A stretch of DNA of 64,000 nt from Ochrobactrum sp. Q0168. Lineage in GTDB: Bacteria > Pseudomonadota > Alphaproteobacteria > Rhizobiales > Rhizobiaceae. Under the pieces are notes generated by a model. That model was given only the letters and a program-made list of their open reading frames with translations, ran no database searches and was not told the DNA's origin. Location of the stretch: NCBI RefSeq assembly GCF_016427605.1, contig NZ_JAELXQ010000014.1:37528-101527 (forward strand). The letters are read 5' to 3'. Of this stretch, positions 8,960 through 17,810 are shown in pieces. Each line of letters opens with the position of its first letter. Position 1 is the stretch's first letter. Both the position numbers and the translations under genes were made by a program.

Positions 8960-10480
8960 ATGCCCCGCGCCGCCGTTATTCAGCTCTTTCACGAAGCCAA
9001 CGCGTTTACGCCGGTCAAGGCGAATTACGATGGATTTCTCTCAGCACAGTATTTTCGTGGCGAAGATGTGCGGCGAGAATTCGGCTCAACCAGCAACTGG
9101 CTGGGCGGTGTAACGGAAGCGCTTGATGAAGCCGGCTATGACATTGCTTACGGCGTTTGCACCGGATGCCTTCCGGGTGGAACGCTCGAGGCAGAAGGTT
9201 ATCACCGTCTTGTGGCAGAAATTATTCGGTCGCTAGAAGACATTGTAGCAACGGGCCCCGTAGACGTCGCAGCGCTTCTGTTGCACGGCGCTCTGGTGGT
9301 TGAGAGCGTCTCCACACCTGAGACAGATCTTGCCCGAAAGGTACGTGCAATTGTTGGCCCTCATGTCCGCATAGCCGTACCGCTCGATTTTCATGCCAAT
9401 GTCGAACCGACGCTGCCGCATGTTGTCGATGTGGTGATAGGCGGCAAACTGTACCCACATTCTGACACTCATGCGCGCGGCAAAAAATTAATGCAGTTGG
9501 CGCTTGACCCTGTGAGCTGGCGGACACGGCGCTTCCGCTTGCCAGTAGCAGCACCCATGAGCGCCCAGACCAGCGATGCAGAGCCATTCAAAAGCCTGAT
9601 CGCACTATCCAATGACATCGAACACCGTGACGGGCTTGCCGATGTCGTTGTAATGGGCGGCTTTCCCTATGTGGATTCCGATGATGTTGGAAGCTCTGTT
9701 CTTGTAACAGGCACCGACGAAGAAGCCATGAAGCAGGCCTATCGCGACATGGCGGATGTCATCTGGCAAAAGCGCGAGGCCATAACCCGACCAGCGCCTG
9801 CATTCAATGCCATAGCACCGGAAATCTATGATCGTGCCACCAAAGGGCGTGTGGTCATTGGTGACGCCGGCGATAACCCCGGTTCAGGCGGGATTGCTAA
9901 TGTCGCCGATATTTTTGCAAGTCTTTCTGCGCAGGACCTGCCATTCGCAGCTGGTTTCATGGTTGATGGCGAAGCGGTCTTGGCGGCAGAGGCGATTGGT
10001 GAGGGCAATCGCGGCAAAATTGCCATGGGGCGTTTGCAAGGCGGGGAACCGTTTGTTGTTGATGCGCTTGTGGAGCGCGTCACGGATGTTCGTTATCGCA
10101 ACGAAGGGGCCAATCTGCACGGCGAACTGCTGGAGGGCGGTCTGGGCGCTGTTCTTCGTGTCCGCGATCACGGTCATATCGTTCTCGTCACCGAGCGCAT
10201 TCAGGCCTATGACACACAGGCTTTCCGTAGTCTGGGTATCAATCTCGAAAGCAAGGCGATCATTCACGTCAAATCGAGCAACCATTTCCGCACGTCATTT
10301 ACGCCGCTTGCAGAACAAGGTGTTTTTGTCGTCGACAGCGGCGGTTATGCTTCGACGGATGCGACCAAGTTCCCTTTCACAAAACGTGCTACCCGCATTC
10401 TTCCGCTTGCGTCATTCGACAAGAGCGAATGGGACCGTCAGGTAGCAGAAGAATGCGAGATTGCATTTCAGATCTTATGA
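8960..10480 (+). CDS. M81 family metallopeptidase (MlrC-like)
   Basis: 506 aa, ATG with AAGGAA 8 nt upstream. The N-terminal FHEANAFTP, central LLLHGALV, DFHANV and YPHSDTHARG motifs (about residues 10-175) and the C-terminal DSGGYASTDATKFPF region match the MlrC family, zinc enzymes named after the last step of microcystin breakdown. In non-cyanotoxin bacteria the natural substrate is usually unknown; small linear peptides or amides are plausible. It is the last gene of the hyu operon. Its stop directly abuts the stop of the convergent amidohydrolase. Confidence 0.88.
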   Translation: MPRAAVIQLFHEANAFTPVKANYDGFLSAQYFRGEDVRREFGSTSNWLGGVTEALDEAGYDIAYGVCTGCLPGGTLEAEGYHRLVAEIIRSLEDIVATGPVDVAALLLHGALVVESVSTPETDLARKVRAIVGPHVRIAVPLDFHANVEPTLPHVVDVVIGGKLYPHSDTHARGKKLMQLALDPVSWRTRRFRLPVAAPMSAQTSDAEPFKSLIALSNDIEHRDGLADVVVMGGFPYVDSDDVGSSVLVTGTDEEAMKQAYRDMADVIWQKREAITRPAPAFNAIAPEIYDRATKGRVVIGDAGDNPGSGGIANVADIFASLSAQDLPFAAGFMVDGEAVLAAEAIGEGNRGKIAMGRLQGGEPFVVDALVERVTDVRYRNEGANLHGELLEGGLGAVLRVRDHGHIVLVTERIQAYDTQAFRSLGINLESKAIIHVKSSNHFRTSFTPLAEQGVFVVDSGGYASTDATKFPFTKRATRILPLASFDKSEWDRQVAEECEIAFQIL

Positions 10481-11698
10481 AGAATAGCTTTTAACGATTT
10501 CACCACCTTTAATTACGAACTGGAGATGCTTGGCAAAGCTTTCCAGAACACCCTTATCCAGCGGATTGGCTGAGAGGACATTGAGATCGGCGCGGTAATT
10601 TTCCTTAACGTGGCCGATTTCATTCTCAAGCCGCACCAATTCCGCCGCCGTACTCGTTGCCGCACGAAGCAGGTCAAGCGGTGGTACAACGTCGGCACGC
10701 AAGGCAAACTCATGCAGCTGGCGCGAATGCATTGGCCCGATCAGATCGGTGCCATATGCCATCGGCACCCCCGCGCGATAGGCAAGTTCGACAGCATAAA
10801 GGCCAGAATCGAGCACCAGCCTGATCTTGTCCATCCGGTCTTTTGGGAAACCGCTTTCCGCGCCCACTTCCGCCAGCGCCCGGAAGCAAGAGAGCGTCGG
10901 CGTCAGGAAACTCCCAGCCTGCTTCATCAGCACGACAGTCTCTTCATCAAGAAGATTACCATGCTCGATTGAACGCACACCGTTACGTACAGCGCGTGCA
11001 ACCGAACGGGCGGTATAGGTATGTGACACGACATAAAGATCAGCCATATTGGCTTCATCGACGATTGCCGCAATTTCCTCTTCCGAAAACTGATCCGAAG
11101 TGATGCGGTCGGTTGGGGAAGAAATACCACCATTAGCCATAATCTTGATGTGGTGTGCGCCGCGCCTGATCTCATCACGCGCTGCTCGGCGAACCTCATC
11201 AACACCATCGCAGCGCCGACCAAGGCTGACCTGCGCATAGGTTTCGTCAGTCCGATCCACACCCATGGCGCGATGATCGCCATGACCACCACTGGCTGAA
11301 AGCGCCTTGCCCCCGTAAAGAAGTCGCGGTCCCGAAATCAACCCTTCCTCGACCGATTGTGCGAGACCAAAATCAGCACCACCGACATCACGCACAGTCG
11401 TGAAGCCACGAGAGAGCATTCCGTCCAGCACCTTTGCGGCACGTGCTGCCACATACATCGGCGATTGACGCGGCAGCTCGCCCAAATTGGCAGTGTAGGC
11501 CGTTGCATGGACATGGGCATCAATCAGCCCCGGAATAACGAATGCGCCCTTAAGATCAACCCGGCTTGCCTCGGAGTGTGGCACTTTTTCTTCGCTCACC
11601 TCGCGAATGAACCCATTCTCCAGAACAAGGCGCTGATCGGGGAGCACCTTGCCATTTTCAACGTCGACGACATTGGCATTTTCGATAATCGTAATCAC
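10475..11698 (-). CDS. Metal-dependent amidohydrolase (imidazolonepropionase / prolidase-like)
   Basis: 407 aa from a GTG start (11698) that gives MITIIENANVVD, with AGGA about 10 nt upstream; an ATG 17 codons earlier would read into the intercistronic hairpin. Metal-binding motifs are visible: DAHVHA near residue 62, HHIKIMANGG near 180, SHTYTA and EHGNLL further on, and the last-strand YGTDL near 315. This set is typical of the amidohydrolase family often annotated as Xaa-Pro dipeptidase, hydrolysing N-acyl or imide bonds. It follows the minus-strand peptide-binding protein gene and probably shares its transcript through the hairpin between them. Confidence 0.87.
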   Translation of the reverse strand: MITIIENANVVDVENGKVLPDQRLVLENGFIREVSEEKVPHSEASRVDLKGAFVIPGLIDAHVHATAYTANLGELPRQSPMYVAARAAKVLDGMLSRGFTTVRDVGGADFGLAQSVEEGLISGPRLLYGGKALSASGGHGDHRAMGVDRTDETYAQVSLGRRCDGVDEVRRAARDEIRRGAHHIKIMANGGISSPTDRITSDQFSEEEIAAIVDEANMADLYVVSHTYTARSVARAVRNGVRSIEHGNLLDEETVVLMKQAGSFLTPTLSCFRALAEVGAESGFPKDRMDKIRLVLDSGLYAVELAYRAGVPMAYGTDLIGPMHSRQLHEFALRADVVPPLDLLRAATSTAAELVRLENEIGHVKENYRADLNVLSANPLDKGVLESFAKHLQFVIKGGEIVKSYSS

Positions 11699-11735
11699 TG
11701 CAATCTGTTCCTGTGATGAGACCTGGAAACTGCAA

Positions 11736-11762
11736 AAGCCGGACTGCACGACAGTCCGGCTT
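11736..11762 (-). promoter_or_regulatory. Intercistronic hairpin after a binding-protein gene
   Basis: Perfect 11-bp inverted repeat (AAGCCGGACTG / CAGTCCGGCTT) with a 5-nt loop, lying between the minus-strand binding-protein gene and the amidohydrolase gene. On the transcript it is followed by only four U residues, so it could be a weak terminator, but its position suggests 3'-end protection of the abundant binding-protein mRNA with partial read-through. A similar hairpin follows the paralogous gene at 15952-15977. Confidence 0.7.
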
Positions 11763-11781
11763 CAGGGCTTCTTCGACCCGT

Positions 11782-13287
11782 TTACTTTTCCGACCAGCCG
11801 ACGCGGTTAAGGAAGAGGTTCTCATTTGGCAGGGGCGCGAATTCCACATTCTTTGCCGCACCGTAAAGCACTGATGCCTGATAAAGCGGAATGATATAGT
11901 TCTCTGCGGCTACGATCTCGTGGACGGACTTGTAGAGTTCGAGACGACGTTCTGGGTTGATGACTGTTCGCGCCTCATCCAGTGCTTTGTCGAGACGCTC
12001 ATCCTTGATCGTCGACCAGCTGCTCGAAGAATGCAGAAGCGGATAGAGCGTGCCATCGGCATCCTGACAGCCACAGCTCCAGCGGCCAAAGGCCGCCGAA
12101 GGAATCGTATCGGCACCAGATTGCATCTGTTGCATCCAGTTGCCCATATCAGTGGTGGCAATCTTGACGTTCAGGCCGACATCATTCAGCATCTGTTGGA
12201 TGGCCTGCACGACACGCTGATCATAGGTCGGCGTGGTGAGCAGAGTGATTTCGGTTTTGGCCGCATCACCAACTTCCGCCACCAGCTCCCTGGCTTTCTC
12301 AGGGTTATATTCTGGAGCCTTTATACCCTCAACAAACCCAAATGAAACCGGGGACGTGAGCTCGTCAATCGGAGCATCATAACCACCCAGAATGCCCTCG
12401 ACGATGCCCTGTTTATCAATGGCATGGGCAATTGCCAGACGAATGCGAGGATCATCAAGCGGTGCTTTGTTGATGTTGAGCGAGAAGAAAGCAATGCGTT
12501 CACCGCGAACCGGCAATACCTTGCCCTGCCCCGATGCTTCCAGTTGAGCGGCAAGATCATTATCGAGATTGCTTGCGAGATCAGCCGTTCCGGCCTGTAA
12601 GTTAGCAATGCGGGTTGAACCATCTGGAACGGCTCGGAAGGCCACTTTCGGGAATTCACCCTTCGTGCCCCAATACTCGTCATTGCGCGCGAGCAGCACT
12701 TCAACGCCACGGTTCCAGTTCTCGAGCTTGTAAGGACCAGAGCCCACAGGCTTGACGTTGAACTCATCCTTGCTGACCTTCTCCACCACATGCTTTGGTA
12801 CGATGGAAAGCTTCGTCAACTGTGCAAGCAGAACAGGATAAGGGCCCTTGGTGGTAACAACGACAGTCGTATCATCCTTGGCAACCGCATCACTGATTTG
12901 ATTGAACTGGCCAATCTGTGGGCTGGCGAACGCCGGGTCGATAACACGTTTGATGCTGAAGGCAACGTCCGCAGCGGTCAGTAGTGTGCCATCGTGGAAC
13001 TTCACATCGTTGCGGATTTTGAATTCGACTTCCGCATCGGAAAGATATTTCCACTCAGTGGCGATTTGCGGAGCGATCTCGCCTTTATCGTCACGCGTCA
13101 GCAGATTGTCGAAAATATTGCGATAGACATTGAAGCTGTCGGTATTCCACTGCACATGCGGATCAAGCGAGCTCGGCTCAGCAATGAAATCCACCGCCAG
13201 CAGGTCCTTCGCGCTAGCACTATGTGGCTGAACAGCGAGTGCTGTCGCGGCAAGCAGCGCGGCGAAGAGTGCGTTTTTAAAGCGCAT
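11782..13287 (-). CDS. ABC transporter peptide-type substrate-binding protein (SBP family 5)
   Basis: 501 aa from ATG 13287 with GGGAG upstream; longer in-frame starts add a non-signal sequence. A Sec signal peptide (MRFKNALFAALLAATALA, cleavage after SASA) precedes a DppA/OppA-class domain with EPSSLDPHVQWN, FHDGTLLTAADVAFSI and GSGPYKLENW. It is clearly paralogous to the protein at 14435-15943, sharing the unusual RWSCGCQDADGT motif and the end LFLNRVGW. It has no permease on its own strand, so it may serve the plus-strand DppBCDF set with a different ligand range. Divergent from the GntR gene. Confidence 0.88.
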   Translation of the reverse strand: MRFKNALFAALLAATALAVQPHSASAKDLLAVDFIAEPSSLDPHVQWNTDSFNVYRNIFDNLLTRDDKGEIAPQIATEWKYLSDAEVEFKIRNDVKFHDGTLLTAADVAFSIKRVIDPAFASPQIGQFNQISDAVAKDDTTVVVTTKGPYPVLLAQLTKLSIVPKHVVEKVSKDEFNVKPVGSGPYKLENWNRGVEVLLARNDEYWGTKGEFPKVAFRAVPDGSTRIANLQAGTADLASNLDNDLAAQLEASGQGKVLPVRGERIAFFSLNINKAPLDDPRIRLAIAHAIDKQGIVEGILGGYDAPIDELTSPVSFGFVEGIKAPEYNPEKARELVAEVGDAAKTEITLLTTPTYDQRVVQAIQQMLNDVGLNVKIATTDMGNWMQQMQSGADTIPSAAFGRWSCGCQDADGTLYPLLHSSSSWSTIKDERLDKALDEARTVINPERRLELYKSVHEIVAAENYIIPLYQASVLYGAAKNVEFAPLPNENLFLNRVGWSEK

Positions 13288-13652
13288 CGAATTTTCTCCC
13301 GTAGGGTTCCCCGGTTTTTCCGATTGAACGATAAGCAGATTGCAACTCAAAAATACAATTTGACATCTCAGTTTTTTGTTTTGCAATATTAATATCAAAT
13401 ACTGTCACTTTACGGGAAATCGTGCAACCAGCGCATTTTCTAAATCTGCATGCAATTGAAAAATGCCATTTCAATTTTGTGCATCGAAGAGAAACAGTTG
13501 ATTTATGGGAATCGTAGAGGCAACATGCTCCTGTTTCCTCTGCAGAGCGATACGGAGATAAATTCTTCACTCCGGTGATCCGGAAAAGAAAATCTGTTCT
13601 TTTCTTTAGCATAAAGAAATTTCAAAATATGAAACTGAGAGGTCAGTTATAA
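13288..13652. promoter_or_regulatory. Divergent promoter region with dyad operator candidate
   Basis: 365 nt without a gene between the minus-strand binding protein and the GntR gene, AT-rich compared with its flanks. At 13454-13476 there is a dyad AATTGAAA / TTTCAATT with a 7-nt spacer, itself flanked by TGCA on both sides, which is the best candidate operator for the adjacent GntR regulator. A TTGACA-like hexamer is present near 13359 but without a convincing -10 partner. The operator call is inference. Confidence 0.45.
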
Positions 13653-14432
13653 ATGTTGGATAACGATGCCTATACATCGCCTGTATCGCTCGAGGGCAAG
13701 GGAGATCTGGCGGAAAAGGCACTGCGAAATGCGATTGTAAACTGCGTTCTCGCGCCGGGTGAACGGCTGTCGGAATCCGCACTTGCAGCCGAATTCGCAC
13801 TGGGACGCGGTGCACTGCGTTCGGCACTCGCGCGCCTTAAAGCGAGCGGGTTGGTATCGTCGTCAGCGCGAAGCGGCTGGGTTGTCACTCCAATTTCTGC
13901 GGGCGAAATCCGCGAATTGAGTGCGGCGCGGCGACATCTGGAGCCATTGCTTTTCGCAGCGGTACTGGATGAGGCGTCTATTCAGCGGCTGAATGCGCTG
14001 GGTGAAATGCATCTTGCGCTCACACAGCGCAATGAACTTGGGGGTGACATCCTTCCGACCATTCGCCGCTATGAGCGCGAAATTTTGGAATTGCTCGCCA
14101 ACCGGCTCAATATGCCGATTGTTGCGGGCTGGCTGACCGACCTTTGGGATCGTGCCGTGCGTCTGGTCAACTTCTTCGAGAAGACCGGGCGCGTCAGACT
14201 GATCCCCGCCAACCGTTCGCTGTTGATCCGTGCGATTATCGAGGGGCGAAAGAGCGAAGCGCTGGAACTGTTTGGCGCGGCTAACACAGCGCTCGAAACC
14301 TATCTGCTCGACCGCTTCCTTGAATCGGAAGCAATGGTCAGCGCCAAACCCGCCCGCCGCAACGCGGGCAAAAGCAAAACCGGGAAACAACCTCGTCCAG
14401 AATCACATTTGGATAAACCAGGGGCATTATAA
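13653..14432 (+). CDS. GntR family transcriptional regulator (FadR/FCD-like)
   Basis: 259 aa. Residues about 15-85 form a GntR winged helix (AEKALRNAIVNCVLAPGERLSES, read in parts, then LGRGALRSALARLKASGLV). The C-terminal helical half resembles FCD ligand-binding domains, with RRYEREILELLANRLN and late histidine-poor helices, so the usual metal ligands are not obvious. A basic tail of about 30 residues follows. It stands between two divergent, paralogous peptide-binding protein genes and stops 2 nt before the second. It most likely controls both transcription units in response to an imported peptide or its product. Confidence 0.87.
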   Translation: MLDNDAYTSPVSLEGKGDLAEKALRNAIVNCVLAPGERLSESALAAEFALGRGALRSALARLKASGLVSSSARSGWVVTPISAGEIRELSAARRHLEPLLFAAVLDEASIQRLNALGEMHLALTQRNELGGDILPTIRRYEREILELLANRLNMPIVAGWLTDLWDRAVRLVNFFEKTGRVRLIPANRSLLIRAIIEGRKSEALELFGAANTALETYLLDRFLESEAMVSAKPARRNAGKSKTGKQPRPESHLDKPGAL

Positions 14433-14434
14433 AT

Positions 14435-15943
14435 ATGGAAGTAGTGAGCCGTTCGATCCGTTCCGTCATTGCAGGCCTCGTTCTGGCCTGTTCACCGCTT
14501 ACAATGACTGCAGCCTTTGCCAAGGATCAGCTCGTCATTGATCTTGTGAACGAGCCATCGTCGCTTGATCCGCATAAGCAGTGGAACCCGGACAGTTACT
14601 ACGTTTATCGCAATATCTTCGACAATCTGGTCACGCGCACTGATGTCGGCGAAATCGCGCCGCAGATTGCCACTGAATGGAAATATAATTCCGACACGGA
14701 AATCGTCTTCAAGCTGCGCGATGATGTAAAATTTCATGATGGCTCGCCACTGACGGCGAAGGATGTAGCGTTCAGCATCAACCGCATCATCAACCCGGCC
14801 TTCGCAAGCCCACAGCTTGGCCAGTTTAATAAGATCGTATCGGCAGAAGCCACCGGCGATAACGAAGTCACTGTGAAGACCGACGGTGCTTATCCAGCGC
14901 TTCTGGCACAACTCGTCAAACTCTCCATCGTTCCGGAAAAGGTTGTTGAAGCAAAAGGCGACGACGCCTTCAATGCGGCTCCTGTCGGCTCCGGCCCTTA
15001 TAAGTTCGTGAACTGGCAGCGCGGCGTTGCGGTTACGCTGGAACGCAATGACGACTATTGGGGCGAAAAGGGCGCGTTCAAAACTGCCGAATTCCGTGCT
15101 GTTCCCGATGCGGCCACCCGCATCGCCAATCTGCAATCGGGCACAACCGATCTTGCGGTTGGACTTGATGCAGATCTCGCAGCACAGATCGAAGGTTCTA
15201 CCAATGCCAAGCCATTGTCAGTGCTTACAGAGCGTGTGGGCTATGTAAAGCTTAACCCGAACCTTCCTCCATTCGATGATAAGCGGGTCCGCGAAGCCGT
15301 TGCTCGTGCAATCGATAAGGAAGCGATTACCGAAGGGCTGCTTGGAGGCGTTGATAAACCAGTCGCACAAATGGCGACGCCCGCACATTTTGGCTATGTC
15401 GAAGGCATTGAGGGCTACGCTTACGATCTGGAAAAGGCCAAGCAGCTTATCAAGGATGCAGGCGCAACCGGTAAGGTAGTGAATTTTGCTACCGCCCCTA
15501 CATTCGACCAGCGCATCGTGCAGGCAGTGGCGCAGATGATCGGCGAAACGGGGCTTACCGTCAATATCGAGATGACCGATATGGCGACCTATCTGAAGAG
15601 CGCGCAGAGTGAACCGAAAAGCCAGCCTGCCATCGCTTTCGGTCGTTGGTCTTGCGCCTGTCAGGATGCGGACGGAGTGCTCTTCCCGCTGCTTCATTCA
15701 TCAAGCTCGTGGTCGTCCACAAACAATCCGGAAATCAACAAGGCGCTGGAAGCCGCACGCGGCACGCTGGACGAAAAGACCCGCCTTGAGAATTATAAGA
15801 CCGTCAGCACTTTCGTAGCCGAGGAAGTGCCGCTTGTGCCGCTTTATCAGGCCGCGATCATCTATGGCGCAGCAAAACAGCTTCAGTGGAAACCGACGGC
15901 CAATGAAAGCCTCTTCCTGAACCGGATGAGCTGGCAGGACTAG
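14435..15943 (+). CDS. ABC transporter peptide-type substrate-binding protein (SBP family 5)
   Basis: 502 aa. Signal peptide SIRSVIAGLVLACSPLTM, cleavage likely after AAFA near residue 28. The DppA/OppA-class domain has NEPSSLDPHKQWN, KFHDGSPLTAKDVAFS and GSGPYKFVNW. It begins 2 nt after the GntR stop with AGGGG as ribosome site. It is closely related to the protein at 11782-13287 over its whole length. Followed by a perfect hairpin and then the two Dpp permeases, whose dedicated periplasmic receptor it is likely to be. Confidence 0.9.
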   Translation: MEVVSRSIRSVIAGLVLACSPLTMTAAFAKDQLVIDLVNEPSSLDPHKQWNPDSYYVYRNIFDNLVTRTDVGEIAPQIATEWKYNSDTEIVFKLRDDVKFHDGSPLTAKDVAFSINRIINPAFASPQLGQFNKIVSAEATGDNEVTVKTDGAYPALLAQLVKLSIVPEKVVEAKGDDAFNAAPVGSGPYKFVNWQRGVAVTLERNDDYWGEKGAFKTAEFRAVPDAATRIANLQSGTTDLAVGLDADLAAQIEGSTNAKPLSVLTERVGYVKLNPNLPPFDDKRVREAVARAIDKEAITEGLLGGVDKPVAQMATPAHFGYVEGIEGYAYDLEKAKQLIKDAGATGKVVNFATAPTFDQRIVQAVAQMIGETGLTVNIEMTDMATYLKSAQSEPKSQPAIAFGRWSCACQDADGVLFPLLHSSSSWSSTNNPEINKALEAARGTLDEKTRLENYKTVSTFVAEEVPLVPLYQAAIIYGAAKQLQWKPTANESLFLNRMSWQD

Positions 15944-15951
15944 AGCACCAA

Positions 15952-15977
15952 AGGTCGGCGCATAACTGCGCCGACCT
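15952..15977 (+). promoter_or_regulatory. Intercistronic hairpin between binding-protein and permease genes
   Basis: Perfect 11-bp inverted repeat (AGGTCGGCGCA / TGCGCCGACCT) with a TAAC loop, 8 nt after the stop of the binding-protein gene. No U run follows, so it is more likely an mRNA 3'-protecting stem or attenuator than a full terminator. This fits the usual need for more binding protein than permease. Confidence 0.75.
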
Positions 15978-16009
15978 GCAATAAAAATAACAAGGGAACG
16001 ATACACGCA

Positions 16010-16936
16010 GTGCCAGCCTTTTTTCTGACCCGCATTGTGCAGGCATTGATCGCCATTCTTGGCGTCATGACGCTTATTTTCTTTCTGCAACGCCTTGCGG
16101 GAGACCCCGTTCTGTTGCTCGTTCCGCAGAATGCAACTCAGGCTGATATCGAAGCGATGCGCACAGCGCTCGGCTTTGATCGGCCGCTTGCCGTTCAGTA
16201 TCTCGAATATCTGCGCGGCTTGCTGACGTTCGATCTCGGTCGTTCCTATGTACAGAATGTTTCGGTCTGGACACTGATTGCGAGTCGCCTGCCCTATACG
16301 CTCATGCTCGCCGGAGGCGCGCTTCTGGTTGCCGTGGGACTTGGCATTCCGCTTGGTGTCATTATGGCCGTGCGCCGTGGAAGAGCGGAATCAAAGGCCA
16401 TTATGGGTTTTGTACTTGCGGGCCAATCCATGCCAACATTCTGGAGCGCGATCCTGATGATCATGGTCTTCGCAGTCCGGCTCGGATGGCTGCCGCCTTC
16501 CGGTGCGCGTGACTGGCCGAGCCTAATCATGCCGTCCGTGGCACTCGGCCTCCTCTCCATGGCGACATTTGCCCGTGTGGCGCGCACCGCCGTGCTCGAT
16601 GAACTTGAAAAAGATTATGTGCGCACCGCTCATGCCAAGGGCGTACCGATAACGCGCATCGTCATACGTCATCTGCTGCGCAACGCATCCATTCCGGTTG
16701 TGACCGTTGCAGCACTTGAGATTGCCAACCTTCTGGCAGGTGCGGTGATCGTCGAAACCGTATTCGCATGGCCCGGTCTGGGGCAGTTAACCGTGCAGGC
16801 GATTGCTGCACGCGATTTCATGCTGGTGCAGGGGGTTGTTCTGCTCGGCGCGGTCACCGCAATTGCACTCAATCTCATCGCCGACGTGCTCTATAGTATT
16901 ATCGACCCACGCATTCGCATGGGAGGTCATCCATGA
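16010..16936 (+). CDS. dppB: Dipeptide/oligopeptide ABC permease (DppB class)
   Basis: 308 aa from GTG 16010, preceded by AAGGGAACG. N-terminal FLTRIVQALIAILGVMTLIF is the first membrane helix; the DppB-specific RLAGDPVLLLVP and the LGFDRPLAVQYLEYL loop follow. The EAA-type loop with RTAHAKGVPITRIVIRHLLRN is near residue 205. The next gene overlaps the stop by 4 nt. Inner-membrane half-channel of the peptide-class importer. Confidence 0.92.
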   Translation: MPAFFLTRIVQALIAILGVMTLIFFLQRLAGDPVLLLVPQNATQADIEAMRTALGFDRPLAVQYLEYLRGLLTFDLGRSYVQNVSVWTLIASRLPYTLMLAGGALLVAVGLGIPLGVIMAVRRGRAESKAIMGFVLAGQSMPTFWSAILMIMVFAVRLGWLPPSGARDWPSLIMPSVALGLLSMATFARVARTAVLDELEKDYVRTAHAKGVPITRIVIRHLLRNASIPVVTVAALEIANLLAGAVIVETVFAWPGLGQLTVQAIAARDFMLVQGVVLLGAVTAIALNLIADVLYSIIDPRIRMGGHP

Positions 16937-17799
16937 CGTCCCTCACCTCATCGACCTGCACATTCATCAAATGGTCGAAGAAACTGCCATTATCGGTTTC
17001 ACCTTTTCTGGCGATATTGATCCTCCTGATCCTGATAGCGATTTTTGCGCCATTCTTCGCACCGATGGACCCCAACAAGCAGAACCTGCTTGCGCGCCTC
17101 AAAGCGCCGGGCTTTGAGAGCCGTGGCATCGTCTATTATCTTGGTTCCGATGAGCTGGGGCGCGATGTTTTAAGCCGGCTGATTTACGGTGCACGTATTT
17201 CGCTGCTGGTGGCTATTTCCTCAGTCGTTCTTTCCGGAATCCTGGGAAGCATCCTTGGTATGGTTGCAGCCTTTTATCGCGGCTGGACAGAAACCATCAT
17301 CATGCGGCTGGTCGATATGGTCTTGTCGGTCCCAGCCATTCTTCTGGCAATCATCACGGTTGCGATCCTCGGGCCGAGTCTCGCCAATGTCGTCATCGTC
17401 CTCGCCCTCACCCGCTGGCCGCGCTATGCGCGTGTTGCCTATGGACAGACACTTTCGGTGGCCAATATGCCCTATGTCCGCATGTCACGTTTCATGGGAG
17501 CTGGATGGTTACGCCTTTTGTGGCGGCATATTCTGCCCAATATCGCTGGCGCGCTTATTGTCGTTGCCACGCTTGAATTCGGGTTGATGGTCCTGTTTGA
17601 GGCCGGATTGTCTTTCCTTGGATTAGGCGTGCAGCCACCGACCGCAAGCTGGGGAGCGATGCTTTCGACCGGACGCAACTACGTCGCTTCCGCATGGTGG
17701 ATCGCGACTTTTCCGGGCCTCGCTTTGTTCCTGCTTGTCCTCTCCATCAACCTTATCGGCGATCATATCCGCGACCGGCTCGATCCGCGCGGCAGATAG
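16933..17799 (+). CDS. dppC: Dipeptide/oligopeptide ABC permease (DppC class)
   Basis: 288 aa, start overlapping the dppB stop. The N-terminal helix (FLAILILLILIAIFAPF, near residue 30) is followed by the DppC-specific YYLGSDELGRDVLSRLIYGAR near residue 70 and the GLSFLGLGVQPPTASWGAML signature near 225-245. These are standard features of the C-type permease that pairs with DppB. The ATPases are three genes further on in the same operon. Confidence 0.92.
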   Translation: MTSLTSSTCTFIKWSKKLPLSVSPFLAILILLILIAIFAPFFAPMDPNKQNLLARLKAPGFESRGIVYYLGSDELGRDVLSRLIYGARISLLVAISSVVLSGILGSILGMVAAFYRGWTETIIMRLVDMVLSVPAILLAIITVAILGPSLANVVIVLALTRWPRYARVAYGQTLSVANMPYVRMSRFMGAGWLRLLWRHILPNIAGALIVVATLEFGLMVLFEAGLSFLGLGVQPPTASWGAMLSTGRNYVASAWWIATFPGLALFLLVLSINLIGDHIRDRLDPRGR

Positions 17800-17810
17800 G
17801 AGTTTTATCC

